Source of the DNA: Spongilla lacustris
Taxonomy: Eukaryota > Porifera > Demospongiae > Spongillida > Spongillidae
NCBI GenBank assembly: GCA_949361645.1
Contig: OX442434.1
Location: forward strand, 4,466,788 to 4,530,787
Reading direction: 5' to 3'
Length of the DNA: 64,000 nt
Shown: positions 35,220 to 47,880 of the stretch, in pieces
Numbering within the stretch: position 1 is the stretch's first letter
Layout: every line of letters starts with the position of its first letter
Position numbers and translations under genes: made by a program
Notes under the pieces: model-generated
Databases searched by the model: none
What the model was told of the DNA's origin: nothing
What the model saw: the letters and a program-made list of their open reading frames with translations, nothing else

Positions 35220-37834
35220 CACAGCAGGTTTTAGATGATCTAAAAGAAGCTGAAAGCAGTAAGGAAAAAAATTGTGTGAACACAGTTTGCTATGAAGCAA
35301 GAAATGGCATCAGAGGTGAAAATGGAGGGCATGTAGCAAAAGAATTTGCCTCTGTACATGCAGGTTTTGATACTACACAGCTCTCCACTGAAAAGTACAA
35401 AACAGGGGCTCGGTCTTTAAAAAATACATTTTTCAGGTACCAATATTTCGACTCCAATACCTCCAACCCAAAAGGATTAAATGGTAGTGTCAGGTGAAGT
35501 ACTGCTGGGCCAAGCATATTGTCCATACAACATCACACAATTTATAGTGAAAGACGGAAATGTTAGTAAAGAAGCAAAAATTGTACAGGGAAGAAAGATT
35601 CCATTTCATGAACTAAGATTAAAGCTGCTACAATCACAGGAGCAATTTATGCACTTATGTCCTGACGAAAAAAATTCAAACAATGGAAAAAAATGAATTG
35701 TAACAGCACCTTAGCAAATACATCTGCATCAAAAGTGCATCTGTGGAGGAAATGCAAGAGTTACTTACAGCAATGCAACGAACCCGCACACTTGCACTTT
35801 GGCATGACCATGCCACATCACTTGGAAGGGTCTACATACTTATCACCATACATACCATGTATGATGATATGGTGTTCAAGCAAGATGTGCAATTACAATG
35901 AAACACACTCCAAATGCTCGCGTACAAACACTAGTAGAGCAACCAATGATATATTTAATTGCACTGAACTCTTCAAGCATTGAAGACCAGGCTGGGATTA
36001 TTCCAGACCGTGTTGAATGTCTAAGTGAACTAATCTTGTCATCAAGTGGAATCAAAATAAATGACACACTTAAATTCTTCACAGGTGACCATACTTCACA
36101 TGCATGCAATTTGAAAGGGGCATGCAAATTTAAGTGTGGAGAGTGTATGGATGCAAAAAGACACTTATGGATGACCAAGCACATGCATTAAGATGCCAAA
36201 CAAGGCAACTACATCCGTTATAATTGTCAGCCCTTGGCGGTGTACTTCATGTGTGATGAAGCCACTATATGTACCAGACTTGCCAGTAAGTGACATACAA
36301 AAGGAACTTCGTGCAAGGGGTCACTTCACCAACCTGCATGAAAATAGAGATGTACTCCAAGCAGAGCTTCAAGAGGTGTCCAACTTTTACTCCTGAAACC
36401 ATATCAAGATTAATTTGACAAACTACCTAATTCTTCATTGTGTACCTATGCATGATCTGAAAGGTCATTTGCTGAACCTTTTTCAAGAATTGCCAGCCAT
36501 CTTGCCACCTTCAGTAAAAAAAAATGCATGCTCAGAGTGCATAGACAAATGCTTAATAGAGGGGGGGAAAAAGTGCTGCTGTTTGTACCTTGATTAAAGT
36601 CTTCATCATAGCCCACAATGCAAACGACATCAACTAATCAATAATAAGAGTTTCAGAGGTCATGTATGCCTTTGACAAGGAAAGATGTGCAAAGTTATTA
36701 CTACAACTGTATAACAATGCATGGCTACATCATCAGTGATGTTATGACTTATTTCAGTCCTCCACACTATCGCGTAACACACTATTTGGGTTGTACATTC
36801 ATTCTCTCAGCAAACATGCAGCTGAACAATACAAGTTACTTTGCCTTTGCTCTATCAATGCTGAGAATCAGGAGCATATGTTTGGACAATGTCGTCGAAT
36901 TGCCGAAAAGACAACAAATCAGCACCATGGCAATGTCATACATCAGGTGATGCTTCATATGCAAGCAAAATACAATGACAGCAAATGTAAACTTCAGAAT
37001 GAAGAAACTATTGTTAGTAAGGCTGCACTTAACCTACTACATTTTGATGGCACTGTCATTCCACATGAGTTTGCCACCAAATATGCTGATAGCTGGCAGG
37101 CCCACCTAGAAAACAATCAGCCATTTTCTAGTATGTGGTAAAAAGATCTGGTGGATAGTGGATGAAAGAGGATACGTCTTCAAGGATGGCTTTTCTGATC
37201 CACCATATCATCCAGAAGGCCCACACCTACTGCATTTTCGCAACTCTTCTATAAAGGATGTTCATGATCGTCAGAAACAATGCTGGATGGAGTTAATGGA
37301 GGAAAAATTTGAAGTACCTGCATCATGTACTCACACACTAGGGACTGCATTGGAACTGTAGAATCCTCTTGCACAACGCAGGATATGTTGGTGCACGAGG
37401 AGGTTCAGTGTGTGGTAGCACAGGAGCAGATTGCTGGTGATAAAGAATGCAGTGTTGATGCCATTCCTTCCACACTTGCACTTGCACAGTCTGGTGATGA
37501 GGCATCATGTATAAAGCATACAAAGGTCATGATAGAGGATGAAGATGAAATAGTTAATACAATGGATTCTATCACATGTACTGTTGAAACAAAGCTATGC
37601 AGGGCCATTACGGGGGAAACAAAAGAGGTCAAAGAGTTCGACCAATTAAGAAAACTTCTGAAAGCGAAAAAGCATGCCCTGTATGACACCAGTGTACAAA
37701 AGTACAATCTGTTACAAAAACAAATCAAAGTCACAGTGGTAAAGTTTTTAAGATGTTATACAAATGAGCTATTTGACTTTAACCATGGACATACACCTAC
37801 TACAAACAATAACTGTGAAGCATGGGCTGATTAG
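35220..37834 (+). pseudogene. Large frameshifted transposon-type gene of unknown family
   Basis: Consecutive plus frames in different phases read like one long protein. Markers in order are HVAKEFASVHAGFDTTQ, FIVKDGNVSKEAKIVQGRKI, LWHDHATSLGRVYILIT (read around 35795-35850), QPMIYLIALNSSSIEDQAGI, FFTGDHTSHACNLKGACKFK, VPMHDLKGHLLNLFQELP, NAENQEHMFGQCRRIAEKTT and VIPHEFATKYADSW. At least five frame changes or stops interrupt it and no introns explain them. Unnamed large proteins with a WHDHAS motif and an IPDR/FFTGDHPA segment recur in repetitive DNA of sponges, cnidarians and lancelets (recollection). I did not find terminal repeats. The final frame (37325-37834) ends in a Lys-rich coiled-coil-like segment. 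Confidence 0.5.
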
Positions 37835-38369
37835 TTCAGAAGAAGAAATATGCTATGAAACTGATATAGACATGCATGGAAAGATGACATGTGACTGTTA
37901 ACATAGTGTTATGATAATGAGATGTGTTTGAATTGAGTATACAAACTGGTTATCACTCCCACACACAAACACAGTCACAGTACTCCCACCTAATTGCCCC
38001 TAGTTCTATAATTCTTGCACTGGTACTTCCACAACACACACATATAGAGTAGGATATTGCATGACAGTAATACATTGAGGTCTCCCAGTACAGACTTTAT
38101 TTGAAATGGTGGGCTACATATAGAGCATGCATGAAGGCACATCCGGCACCCTCATACAAAATTAAAAGTAAGCGGAGCTTGTAACCACAAGAAATATACA
38201 AACGACAATGGCTTTCTTAGCTTCTAACGACCGAAACAGAATATATTTAGTTGCTGTGTAATACATCAAAGAGCAAATCTAGGATTTGGATTTTTAATCC
38301 AGCTTCAGTGATACCTGTTATCTTCACCAATATTTCAGATGGAACTAGCTCTGTACAATTTACTACTAA

Positions 38370-38370
<1 letters not shown>

Positions 38371-38409
<39 letters not shown>
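38371..38409. repeat. Poly-G tract of 39 bases
   Basis: Uninterrupted G run. Another of about 20 G lies at 38888-38907. Long G runs are prone to length errors in assembly. Confidence 0.95.
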
Positions 38410-38410
<1 letters not shown>

Positions 38411-39403
38411 CTGCTCTCTGTTACGCCTCCATGTGCTTCATCATGGTTATTAGCAGTGTCTTCTGAGGACCATATGGGGGGAGGGGAGTGTTTAAAGTGG
38501 TGAAACAGAGGTGGCTTAATTTGTCTTGACATGTCTTTGTGTGTCCTCTGTTGGTCATCATAGCTATAGAGTCACATGCATAGGGTGTGTGGTGGTCTGA
38601 CACAAACACCTAAGAGATATGCTGTATCTACCTGTTTGTATCAACTAGATCCATTGTATATAAATGGTTACATTTAATTTTGTTATGTGTCACCACTGCT
38701 ACTTTATATAAAAGCAACTGTCTTTTTCCAAAGCCCAGTTGACCGATGAGTGCAACTGGGTCTGTGGTGGGGCTGCAATATGAACACTGAAATGGGGTGG
38801 GGAAAGGAGGCATACCCAACTGACTTCTTGGCTTACCACCAGCTCCTGCAGAGCTAATGTGTTGGAGCTTTATGTAGAAGACTGTTTGGGGGGGGGGGGG
38901 GGGGGGGCACAAATTGAATTCGATCACGTGCAACATTTGACAATCGAGCCCAGACCCAAAAGGCCCTCCGTGTATAAATAGAAATTAAATTGTCACTTGA
39001 TGCATGTACTTCTTGCAGAAATGACTTCCCTCAATTCTTTTGGATGAGAGCAGTGCTCTCAGCTAGCTCAATGAGTCGCTTTGTTTTTAAAATAACCAAT
39101 AGATGATACATTTCGCGATCGTACCTTTTAAAAATGTTAGCGGCTCAAATTTAATGCATAGTTGCTTTTGGGGAAGATTTAATAATTAATTTCAGATTAA
39201 ATAATAATATGTATTTGTAAAACTACGTTCGGTAATAAGATTGGTCCGGCCAAAGCCGGACCTGCCCCCCAGGTTCCGCTACCCCTGCCTACGTAGCCTT
39301 ACAAGCCAGACGTATTACGGTAAGTGTACTGGGGACGAGTAAAATGTACTGAGGCGGCTTGCGAGACCAGCCAGCAGTGACGGATCCAGGGGGTTTCTCA
39401 CCT

Positions 39404-40450
39404 CTATTTAGCACTGCAATGAACGTAATGCCCTTCTGCAACAGTGCTAAATATGGTGTTTATTGTGTACATGTATCTCCAATCACTTGCTCCCTTCCTA
39501 CAAAAGTATTTTGCAATCCAATCCTATATACCAATAACTTATATATCTCAGAGAGAGAATATTTTTAATCTCTTGTAAAAGTACACGTATTGGGCTTGTG
39601 TACGTGCCCTTCAAGCTTGTCTTTAGCACCCGAGAGGTAGTAGGGGTCAGGAGCATATGGAACCCTAAAAGCATAAATTATCTTCTATACATAGGTACAT
39701 GCTTTATTGGCCTAGAATGTACCCATATATGAGGTCATATATGGTACTGAATTATTTGGTACATTAACAAGGTTTGTAGACACATCAAATGTATCAGGTT
39801 GTCTGATGCTTGCTGTTGGGATTTCTACATGTAGGTGTAGCCTGACCTTTGTGTATTGCCAGAAGGTCAGTATGCTTATCAATAGATAACAGCCCACAAC
39901 AACCATTATTCATATGTGATACAAGAGGCTTGCTGAAGGTCAGGCTATGCCCAATGGATCCCCCTAGGGGAATGACCTAACATGTCTGCTGTGGGGGTGC
40001 TCTATTACCTGGTCATGCCTCAGTGAGGCAAATCCAAAATCATCAAATTGATTTCAATATACTCATAGCAATGACACCAAGTGCCCAGACTTACTTTGCC
40101 TTCAGATTGCTCCCGCCATCACTGATTTCTCTATGAATCAGAGTGGTGGATGATCAGTTGAATCCTGTCCACTGCTTTACATCTGTATTGAGCGCTTGGT
40201 CCGAGGCAGGGAGAAGAGAGGCATGAGGGAGGGGGGGGGAGGGAGCGGGAGGAAGGAGAAGAGTGGAGGGGTGGGGGGAGTGTACATGTATGTTGTAAAT
40301 GTGGGGGATTTTAATGGACACAGTGCTAGATTCAAGTGTGATTAATGAAAGTGTGATGGTGACCTCATTTTGGGGATAAAGTCACCCTAAAGTCCAAAAA
40401 TGGTTTGGGACCTGTGGGCTTAAAGGAGGAGATTGGGCATATAAATAGAC
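39404..40450. repeat. Segmental repeat copy A (with MITE half and dead candidate exon)
   Basis: This stretch matches 45822-47168 (copy B) and part of 47170-47880 (copy C). The order is MITE-like half, a TATATGGTACTGAATTATTTGG block, the ATCAATAGATAACAGCCCAC block, and a minus-strand candidate exon at about 40100-40190. In this copy the exon frame carries a TGA in place of a Pro codon present in B and C. No palindrome is inserted here, which makes it the empty site for the one in copy B. Confidence 0.75.
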
Positions 40451-41400
40451 GCGCACGCCGGAGCATGCGCACGCCGATTCGCTACCAAAAGAGGCAGTGC
40501 TCGCGATACTTTCAAATCACGTGAGCTCAACAGCCAGTCTCTTATGGCGCTGTATGCCCTAGTAAGAATGACAATCTCTCAGACCCGTACTGGCTATGTA
40601 TTTATTTTGTATTCCCGGATAATGGAAAACGTAACTGATAATGCAGTACTTCGTAACTACTCAACCTAGGCAGTACTAGTACGTGCTGTTACTGCTGCTA
40701 CTGCGCGTAGGCCCTTCGTACACTTCTACCGTTGTTATTTTGAGCTAGATATAGTGTGACCTTCATGCGTGTGGTAACGTATTTGCAAAAGCGTAGTCTT
40801 GACATCGAAAGCAACATATATAGCAAACGTTGCAAAGAGTACGGGTACCGAGTATTAGAATACGCGTTTATCAACCTACGTTATGAAAAACTAGACACGA
40901 AATATACTCCTTTTACGTATGCGTGGTTCGAGACTGTACACTTGGTTAGAAAGAAGTTACGGAGGAAGTAACAATTTAGATGCCACGTAGCCGACGTAGG
41001 GTTCCAGCACCATTTCATTTTTATCTCTAACCACATCTTCACGTGTTGTATATTTTGCTCTGTCATCAACATCAAGCACCTTGGGGTTATTACATATGGC
41101 CATGCATGCAATTTGACAAAAAGTGCATCAACCCTCACCCTCTACTGGCCGGTGTGGACCATGTGTATTGTGGCCTCCTGCTATGGGCAACATTATGAAA
41201 GGAGAGGAGGGTCTATATGCATGTTACTTCTGTTTTGTGATGGTCACAACTGTTACCATCTCTCATGCTTCATAGCATCTGCCCTATGTGAGTGCAAAGA
41301 TACGCAAAGTAAAACCTCACATTTGTGATTGATAGTTCTAAAAAGAACTGTTTTGAAGTAACTTCTGTACCTGTAAATTAAATTGAAATATAATACACAC
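40451..41400. other. Spacer, no gene recognised
   Basis: A 71-codon plus frame at 40756-40971 (basic and Tyr-rich, YRVLEYAFINLRYEKLDTKY) has no domain I recognise and no splice context. CpG-rich motifs occur at 40447-40520. Confidence 0.45.
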
Positions 41401-41459
41401 CCAGCTTTGGTTAGCCGAGTACATAGCCAATCCCAGCCCCTACTCACACACCTTTGTGA

Positions 41460-41496
41460 CATACCACATATGTAAACACACCACAATACTAAAACA

Positions 41497-41541
<45 letters not shown>

Positions 41542-42650
41542 ACACGCACAACCGTGACACATGCACATCAACCTATACCATGAACTTATGTTCACACGCT
41601 CCACCCCCACTCTCACACATCATCCCCACATACACACACAACCATGACACACATACACGTAACACCCATACCATGATCCACTCACACATTAACACCACAC
41701 GTTAACACCATACCATGAACTTATTATACTCATGTTCCACCCCCCACACGCAACCATGACACAAAACAACCATGCATACCATGAACTTGCACTCACACAC
41801 CATTCCCACATACACACACAACTATGACACACATACATGTAACACCCATACCATGAACCTACACTCACACGTTAACACCACACACACATTAACACCCATA
41901 CCATGTCACACACTATCCCCACATACACACACAATTGTGACACACATAGATGTATACCCATACCATGAACTTACACTCACATGCTCCACCCTACCACACA
42001 CAACCGTGACACACATAATACCCGTATCAAGAACTTACACTCACACACACACCCACATACACACACACAACTGTGACACACATACATGTAACACCCATAC
42101 CATGAACTTACACCCACACGCCATCCCCACAAACACACACAACTATGACACACATACATGTACCATGATCCACTCACACATTAACACCATACCAAGAACT
42201 TACACTCACACGTTAACACCATACCATGAACTTACACTCACACGTTAACACCATACCATGAACCTACACTCACACGTTAACACCATACCATAAACCTACA
42301 CTCACATGTTAACACCATACCATGAACCTACACTCACACGTTAACACCATACCATAAACCTACACTCACACGTTAACACCATACCATGAACCTACACTCA
42401 CATGTTAACACCCCTACCATGAACTTACACTCACATACTCCACCCCCACACAACCATGACACACATAACACCCGTACCAAGAACTTACACTCACACACAC
42501 ACCCACATACACACACAACTGTGACACACATACATCTAACACCCATACCATGAACCTACACTCACACGCTCCACCCCCCCCCACACGTGACACACATAAC
42601 ACTCAACCACACCATCCCCACATACAAACACAACCATGACACACAGTGAG
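41460..42650. repeat. Minisatellite cluster, about 31-bp units plus CA-rich spacers
   Basis: From about 42165 to 42410 the unit CACGTTAACACCATACCATG plus AACCTACACT repeats tandemly about eight times. Proximally the same words (ACCATGAACTTACACTCACA, TGACACACATACATGTAACA) form a looser higher-order array. Open frames such as 41772-42248 are Thr/His-rich translations of it. Confidence 0.9.
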
Positions 42651-42687
42651 TACCAAATTAGAATGACAAACAGAAAGAATTACCAGT

Positions 42688-42836
42688 ACTCAGACCTTCA
42701 TGAAAGATGCTAGTGTCCATGCAAGATGGCCTCGCTAGGCAGCCACATTGCTGGACAAGCCCAGAACAGATACTTTTGAAGGCGTTTTGTTCCACCACAA
42801 AAAGGCTTTGGTCATCTGGTTCGTTGTCTCCCGTGT
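42688..42836 (-). CDS. Possible exon of an unidentified minus-strand gene
   Basis: An open minus-strand segment begins after AAAAG with VYTGDNEPDDQSLFVVEQNA and continues to QCGCLARPSCMDTSIFHEG before a GTCTGAG donor. Its one-base entry phase would join the candidate exon at 47475-47527, or a short open segment near 42905-42975 that ends QFRKRNDVGFC before GTTAGT. It looks protein-like (low repetition, varied residues), but I cannot name it and its continuation would lie in minisatellite DNA. It may be a relic. Confidence 0.3.
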
Positions 42837-43524
42837 ACACCCTTTTATGTTACCAAGACTCTTATGTGCGCATTGATAGAACATCTACCCGGTAACCGGT
42901 ACCATGTTTAGAACTAACCTGCAGAATCCAACATCATTTCGTTTCCTGAACTGAATGTCCTGCTCCTTGATAAAGAGTCGCTTTCAGATGGAACAGTCAA
43001 CACACGGTCCAGCATTGCATTCAGTACACTGAGGGTTGCGCTTCGCTTATTATAATTAATATCGGGGCAAGAAGTACCCTAGCTGCTTTAAGCCTGCTTA
43101 CGAACGTGTCCTTTTCATATTGAGAAGAAAAGTACACTTGTAGGTGAAGTTTATATTGAGAGCCTGTCGATGATGAACTCGAGGTCGCCATCCCGTGGTA
43201 TTAATAAACCGACATGCGATCGATCGGAAGTTTGTTAACTTTATTACCGGTATTGACATTAACTTCAAGCTGTGCAAGAGTATTATGAATTCAAAAGAGA
43301 AGTAAGCAAGTCGTATTTTCAAGGGGCATGTTTTATTATGGAGCCACCATATTTAGTTCAGAGAAGCCATTTTTGGCCGCATGGCCGGTTGAAATTTTGT
43401 ATCGCGAGTTCCTTTTATACGCCAATTCCTCCTTTAAAGCTGACATGGAAAACAAAGCATGATGACCATGTATATATGGGTGGGAGTTAATCATAGATTG
43501 GCTGTGGTATTGTGAATTTAAAAA

Positions 43525-44968
43525 GTCATGTACAGTAGCAGATTATGTACACTGATAGTATGGCTACAAAATCTATGAATGCTCCAAACCTATTTATCAC
43601 TACAGCAATGTCCCTTCATTACTACATGTACATGTATGGGCAAAGCATTGCATGACCTTGCTCTGTGCATGCTTTCAACCACACACACACACACACCACA
43701 TGAAATTTAAAACGTCAAATCTATCTTTTCACATCCGATGCAGCTTATTTGGAGTTGTGGATATGTGAGTGAACCCATTTTTTAATGACACTGTTGCCAA
43801 GCAAAGATACTAAACACACTGCAACTACAATAAGTACATGTATCTGCAGTGCATTTCTTACTGGCATTTGCTCTCTCCATTCACCAATCAGCATAAAACT
43901 CCTTAAGGTGTGCATGTAAGACACTCTCCATATGATTATTTTAGGCCTTCAGAGGTGGATTTAGGCATCACTATATTGCCTGCATCAGAATAGTTAATGA
44001 GGCACATACATCCAAGCATGCAGGCATTCCCAAACACCACCCCCTCTTCCCTCCCTAACACCACCCACTCTTCCCTCCCTAGCACCACCCAATCTTCCCT
44101 CCCTAACACCACCCCCTCTTCCCTCCCTAACACCACCCCCTCTTCCCCCCTAGCACCACCCCCTCTTCCCTCACAAACACCACCCCCTCTTCCCTCACAA
44201 ACACCACCCCCTCTTTCCTCCCTCCTCCCTAACACAACCCCTAACACCACTCCCTCTTCCCTCCCTAACACACCCCCTCTTCCCTCCCTAACACCACCCC
44301 CTCTTCCCTCCCTAACACCACCCCCTCTTCCCTCCCTAACACCACCCCCTCTCCCTCCCTAGCACCACCCCCTCTTCCCTCCCTAACACCACCCCCTCTT
44401 CCCTCCCTAGCACCACCCCCTCTTCCCTCCCTAACACCACCCCCTCTTCCCTCCCTAACACCACCCCCTCTTCCCTCACTAACACCACCCCTCTTCCCTC
44501 ACTAACATCACCCCCTCTTCCCTCCTCCCCTCTTCACTAATGCATTAGAGGCTCCAGAGTATGCCCACTTATTACTGAGTCATATCTTCAATTAACGTTC
44601 TGTAGATGTTTCCATCTATATCATTCATGGACTGAAGGTTCACTGTAGCTGGGCTTGATGTTGGAAACTGTCTGGCAAAGCCAGGACCTGTTTTGGTAAC
44701 AATTTACTACCAGCTACAGTTAGCCTTCAGTGCATGCTGCACACTCTCACTAAAATGCACAATGTGGTATGGTGATTAGTGATGCATATATGCCTATAAT
44801 GCTCCCCCGAGGTACCTGGACCACCCCATACAGCTCTTTTGTTGTAAACAGCCTAACCAAACCTCTAGTTTTGCTGGCTTTTCCCCCAGGACCTCGTTTG
44901 TATTGCATAACACATGATCCCACACCTCCAAATAAGCTGCATCAGATGTGAAGGGACTTAATTTCGTG

Positions 44969-45004
<36 letters not shown>

Positions 45005-45143
45005 TTGAAAGCATGCACAGAGCAAGGTCATGCAATGCTTTGCCCATACATGTAGTGATGAAGGGGACATTCCTGTTGTGATTAATAGGTGTTGTAGCAT
45101 TCATGTAGCCATCCTATCTGTGTACATAATCAGCCACGTGAAA
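43525..45143. mobile_element. 1.6-kb foldback structure enclosing a minisatellite
   Basis: The left arm (about 43525-43770) and right arm (about 44912-45143) are imperfect reverse complements. Shared words are GATTATGTACAC, GGGCAAAGCATTGCATGACC, TTGCTCTGTGCATGCTTTCA and GATGCAGCTTATTTGGAG. The right-arm (GT)n at 44971-45002 corresponds to a short CA run in the left arm. The loop holds a CCTAACACCACCCCCTCTTC minisatellite. Minus frames in the right arm are not supported as genes. Confidence 0.65.
44030..44530. repeat. CCCTCTTCCCTCCCTAACACCAC minisatellite
   Basis: About twenty copies of a 23-base pyrimidine-rich unit with small variants (AGCACC, TCACAAACACC). It lies in the loop between the foldback arms. 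Long frames on either strand are repeat translations. Confidence 0.95.
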
Positions 45144-45214
45144 GTAACTAAGTTTTGACAGACGGGGTGAATACAATTACTAGTAACTTACGGCCGGCAT
45201 ACATGTACACGGGC

Positions 45215-45480
45215 GATTTGAATATGGACAAAACGTTCCGCAAACTAAACAATTACGGAACTTTTACCCATTTCATTCGAGTTGCATGTTGGCAGGAAGT
45301 CGCCACGTGTATGCCGACCATAAAAGGCCGGCATACACGTGGCGACGTCCTGCCGACTTGTCGTATGCAACTCAAATGAATATGGACAAACGTTCCGCAA
45401 ACCATCAGTAAACTAAACAATCACGAACTTTTAACCATATACATCCGAGTTGCATGCGACAAGTCGGCAGGAAAATTGTC
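45215..45480. repeat. Mixed direct and inverted repeat cluster
   Basis: The block starting AATATGGACAAAACGTTCCG occurs at about 45221 and again at about 45379 in direct orientation. Between them GCCGGCATACACGTGGCGAC and its complement form an inverted pair around 45330. This arrangement resembles a MITE that has duplicated one arm. Confidence 0.6.
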
Positions 45481-45821
45481 AGTCCACTTAAGTCACAATC
45501 AGCACTGGTCACAATGCCCCTGTCAAATCTATGATTAAATTCATATTCCCAAAGTCCCCTATAGATCTGTTTCTGGTTATGTGCTTGTGCCCTTTCACTC
45601 TGCAGTAGCAACGTTTGGAGTGCGACATTGCCATAGACTCACAGTTCAACTATCTACTATGATTCATGTAGGCCTAGATCATAGCTGTATTATCCCTGGT
45701 ATTCACAGGTGTGCATACATGTGCACTGCATGTATCATAGATGCTATCATACTATCTATATGACCATATATAGATGGTGTTAACATACACCATTACACGA
45801 TTTTTGATCATATTCCCAATG

Positions 45822-47168
45822 CAACATAAATTTAATGCCATTCTGCAAAGTGCTAAATATAGGAATATCTTACATGTATCTCTAATCCCCTCCTACCACC
45901 ATTGTGTTCCATTCCTATATGCCACTAACTTTCTCATAGTGAAATGCAACCTTAAAAGCCTAAATTATCCTCTATACATAGGTGCATGTATATGTATTAC
46001 AGCCAAATTTTCGTTATTGACCTAAAATGTACCCATCATATATGGTACTGAATTATTTGGTACAATAACAAGGTTTGTAGACAAATCAAATGTACCAGGT
46101 TATCTGATGCTTGCTGTTGGGATTACTACATGTAGGTGTAGCCTGACCTTTGTGTATTGCCAGAAGGTCAGTATGCTTATCAATAGATAACAGCCCACAA
46201 CAACCACTATTCACAAAAGAGGCTTTGCTGAAGGTCAGGCTATGCCCAATGGATCCCTCTAGGGGAATGACCTAACATGTCTGCTGTGGGGGTGCTCTAT
46301 TACCTGGTCATGCCTCAGTGAGGCAAAATGGACCCTTTGCATGAAAGATCGGAAGTACGATAAACGTCACGTCTGGAGTAAAAACCACAGCGGTTGCCTA
46401 GAGACATCGTGTCACGCTCGCGGACCTTTGCGTAATAAAATGGCAATGCTCGAAGTCATTCCTTCCCGCTCAGACATTGATCCTTCGGCCGATCCAGTTC
46501 CTGGTCAAACTATGCTGCCAACAGTAAGTTTGACCGAGTCTGACATACCCAGAGCCTTTTTAAAGCCATCCATTTTAAAAGGCTCCGGGTATGTCAAGCT
46601 TACATTTGGCAGCATAGTATGACCAGGAACTGGATCGGCCGAAGGATCACTGTCCGAGCGGGAAGAAATGACTCGAGCGTTGCCATTTTATTACGCAAAG
46701 GTCCGCGAACGTGACACGATGTCTCTAGGCAACCGCTGACGTTTTTACTCCAAACGTGACGTTTATCGTACTTCCGATCTTTCATGCAAAGGGTCCATTG
46801 ATTTCAATATACTCATAGCAATGACACCAAGTGCCCAGACTTACTTTGCCTTCATATTGCTCCAGCCATCACTGATTTCTCTATGAATCAGAGTGGTGGA
46901 TGATGGGTTGAATCCTGTCCACTGCTTTACATCTGTGTTGAGCGCTTGGTCTGAGGCAGGGAGAAGAGAGGGGGGGGGGGGGGGAGCGGGAGGAAGGAGA
47001 AGTTAGGAGGGGGTGGGGGACTGTACACGTATGTTGTAAATGTGGGGGGATTTTAATGAACACAGAGCTAGGTTTATGAAAACAGTAAAAGATTTAAGTG
47101 TGATGGTGACCTCATTTTGGGAATAAAATCACCCTAAAGTCCAAAAATAGTTTGGGGCCTGTGGGCTT
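45822..47168. repeat. Segmental repeat copy B, interrupted by a palindromic insertion
   Basis: Colinear with copy A (39404-40450), except for the palindrome at 46328-46798. A minus-strand candidate exon at about 46850-46940 encodes DVKQWTGFNPSSTTLIHREI and SDGWSNMKAK without a stop, in the same phase as its counterpart in copy C. Confidence 0.75.
46328..46798. mobile_element. 471-bp palindromic element with an empty sister site
   Basis: The whole segment folds on itself around 46563. The outer ends read ATGGACCCTTTGCATGAAAG and the complement ending GGGTCCAT. Outside it the flanks match copy A at about 40028-40050, where GAGGCAAA and TGATTTCAATAT are separated by only 15-16 bases. This shows that the palindrome is an insertion (with a small deletion or unclear target duplication). 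It has no coding capacity beyond mirror frames. Confidence 0.8.
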
Positions 47169-47169
47169 A

Positions 47170-47792
47170 TATGGTACTGAATTCATTTAACAAGGTTTGT
47201 AGACAAATCAAATGTACCAGGTTATCTGATGCTAGCTGTTGGGATTACTACATGTAGTAGGTAGATGGGGCCATAGCCTGACCTTTGTGTATTGCCAGAA
47301 GGTCAGTATGCTTATCAATAGATAACAGCCCACAACAACCACTATCCATATATGATACAAGATGCTTGCTGAAGGTCACCCAATGGATCCTCCTACATGT
47401 AGGGGAATGACCTAACAGAGGGAGACATGTACGTAGGATATTAAGTCTTCTGAGGTGACTGAGGGCATACCCACCTGATGTTGCCATAGGAGTCTCTCAG
47501 CTCCTCAAACATTGCTGGGGGCTTCCCCTGTTGACACCAAGGCCAGCCATTGAATTAGTCCAACCACCCAAATCTCTAAAAAAAAATCTGGAAATCATAC
47601 AAATTGAATTTTTTACAAGGATAATGTAGTCATAAGCAATGACACCAAGTGCCCAGACTTACTTTTGCCTTCAGATTGTTCCAGCCATCGCTGATTTCTC
47701 TTTGAATCAGAGTGGTAGATGATGGGTTGACTCCTGTCCACTCCTTTACATCTGTGTTGAGCGCATGGTCCGAGGCAGGGAGAAAAGATACA

Positions 47793-47828
<36 letters not shown>

Positions 47829-47880
47829 GAAGAGAGGAGGGAGGTGCAGGATATAGGTCATTATAGGATTTGGGAAGAGG
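47170..47880. repeat. Segmental repeat copy C
   Basis: A partial third copy of the A/B segment. It retains an additional 190 bases (about 47440-47630), absent from A and B, that carry a second candidate exon. A 35-base poly-G run at 47793-47827 follows. Confidence 0.7.
47475..47751 (-). CDS. Two candidate exons of an unidentified minus-strand gene
   Basis: Exon a (47663-47751) encodes VKEWTGVNPSSTTLIQREIS and DGWNNLKAK and ends in phase 0 before GTAAGT. Exon b (47475-47527) encodes GKPPAMFEELRDSYGNI and ends in phase 2 before GTGGGT. Both have AG acceptors, join in frame and avoid stops. Exon a is present three times (copies A-C). The protein is unknown to me. No start or terminal exon was found, so this may be an active gene, a pseudogene or part of a mobile element. 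Confidence 0.4.

Noticed and set aside
41772..42248. 158-codon Thr/His-rich plus frame
   Set aside because: It follows the tandem CACGTTAACACCATACCATG-type array exactly.
43936..44362. 111-121-codon frames over 44.0-44.4 kb
   Set aside because: Products of the pyrimidine-rich minisatellite (Pro/Ser/Leu or Gly/Glu repeats).
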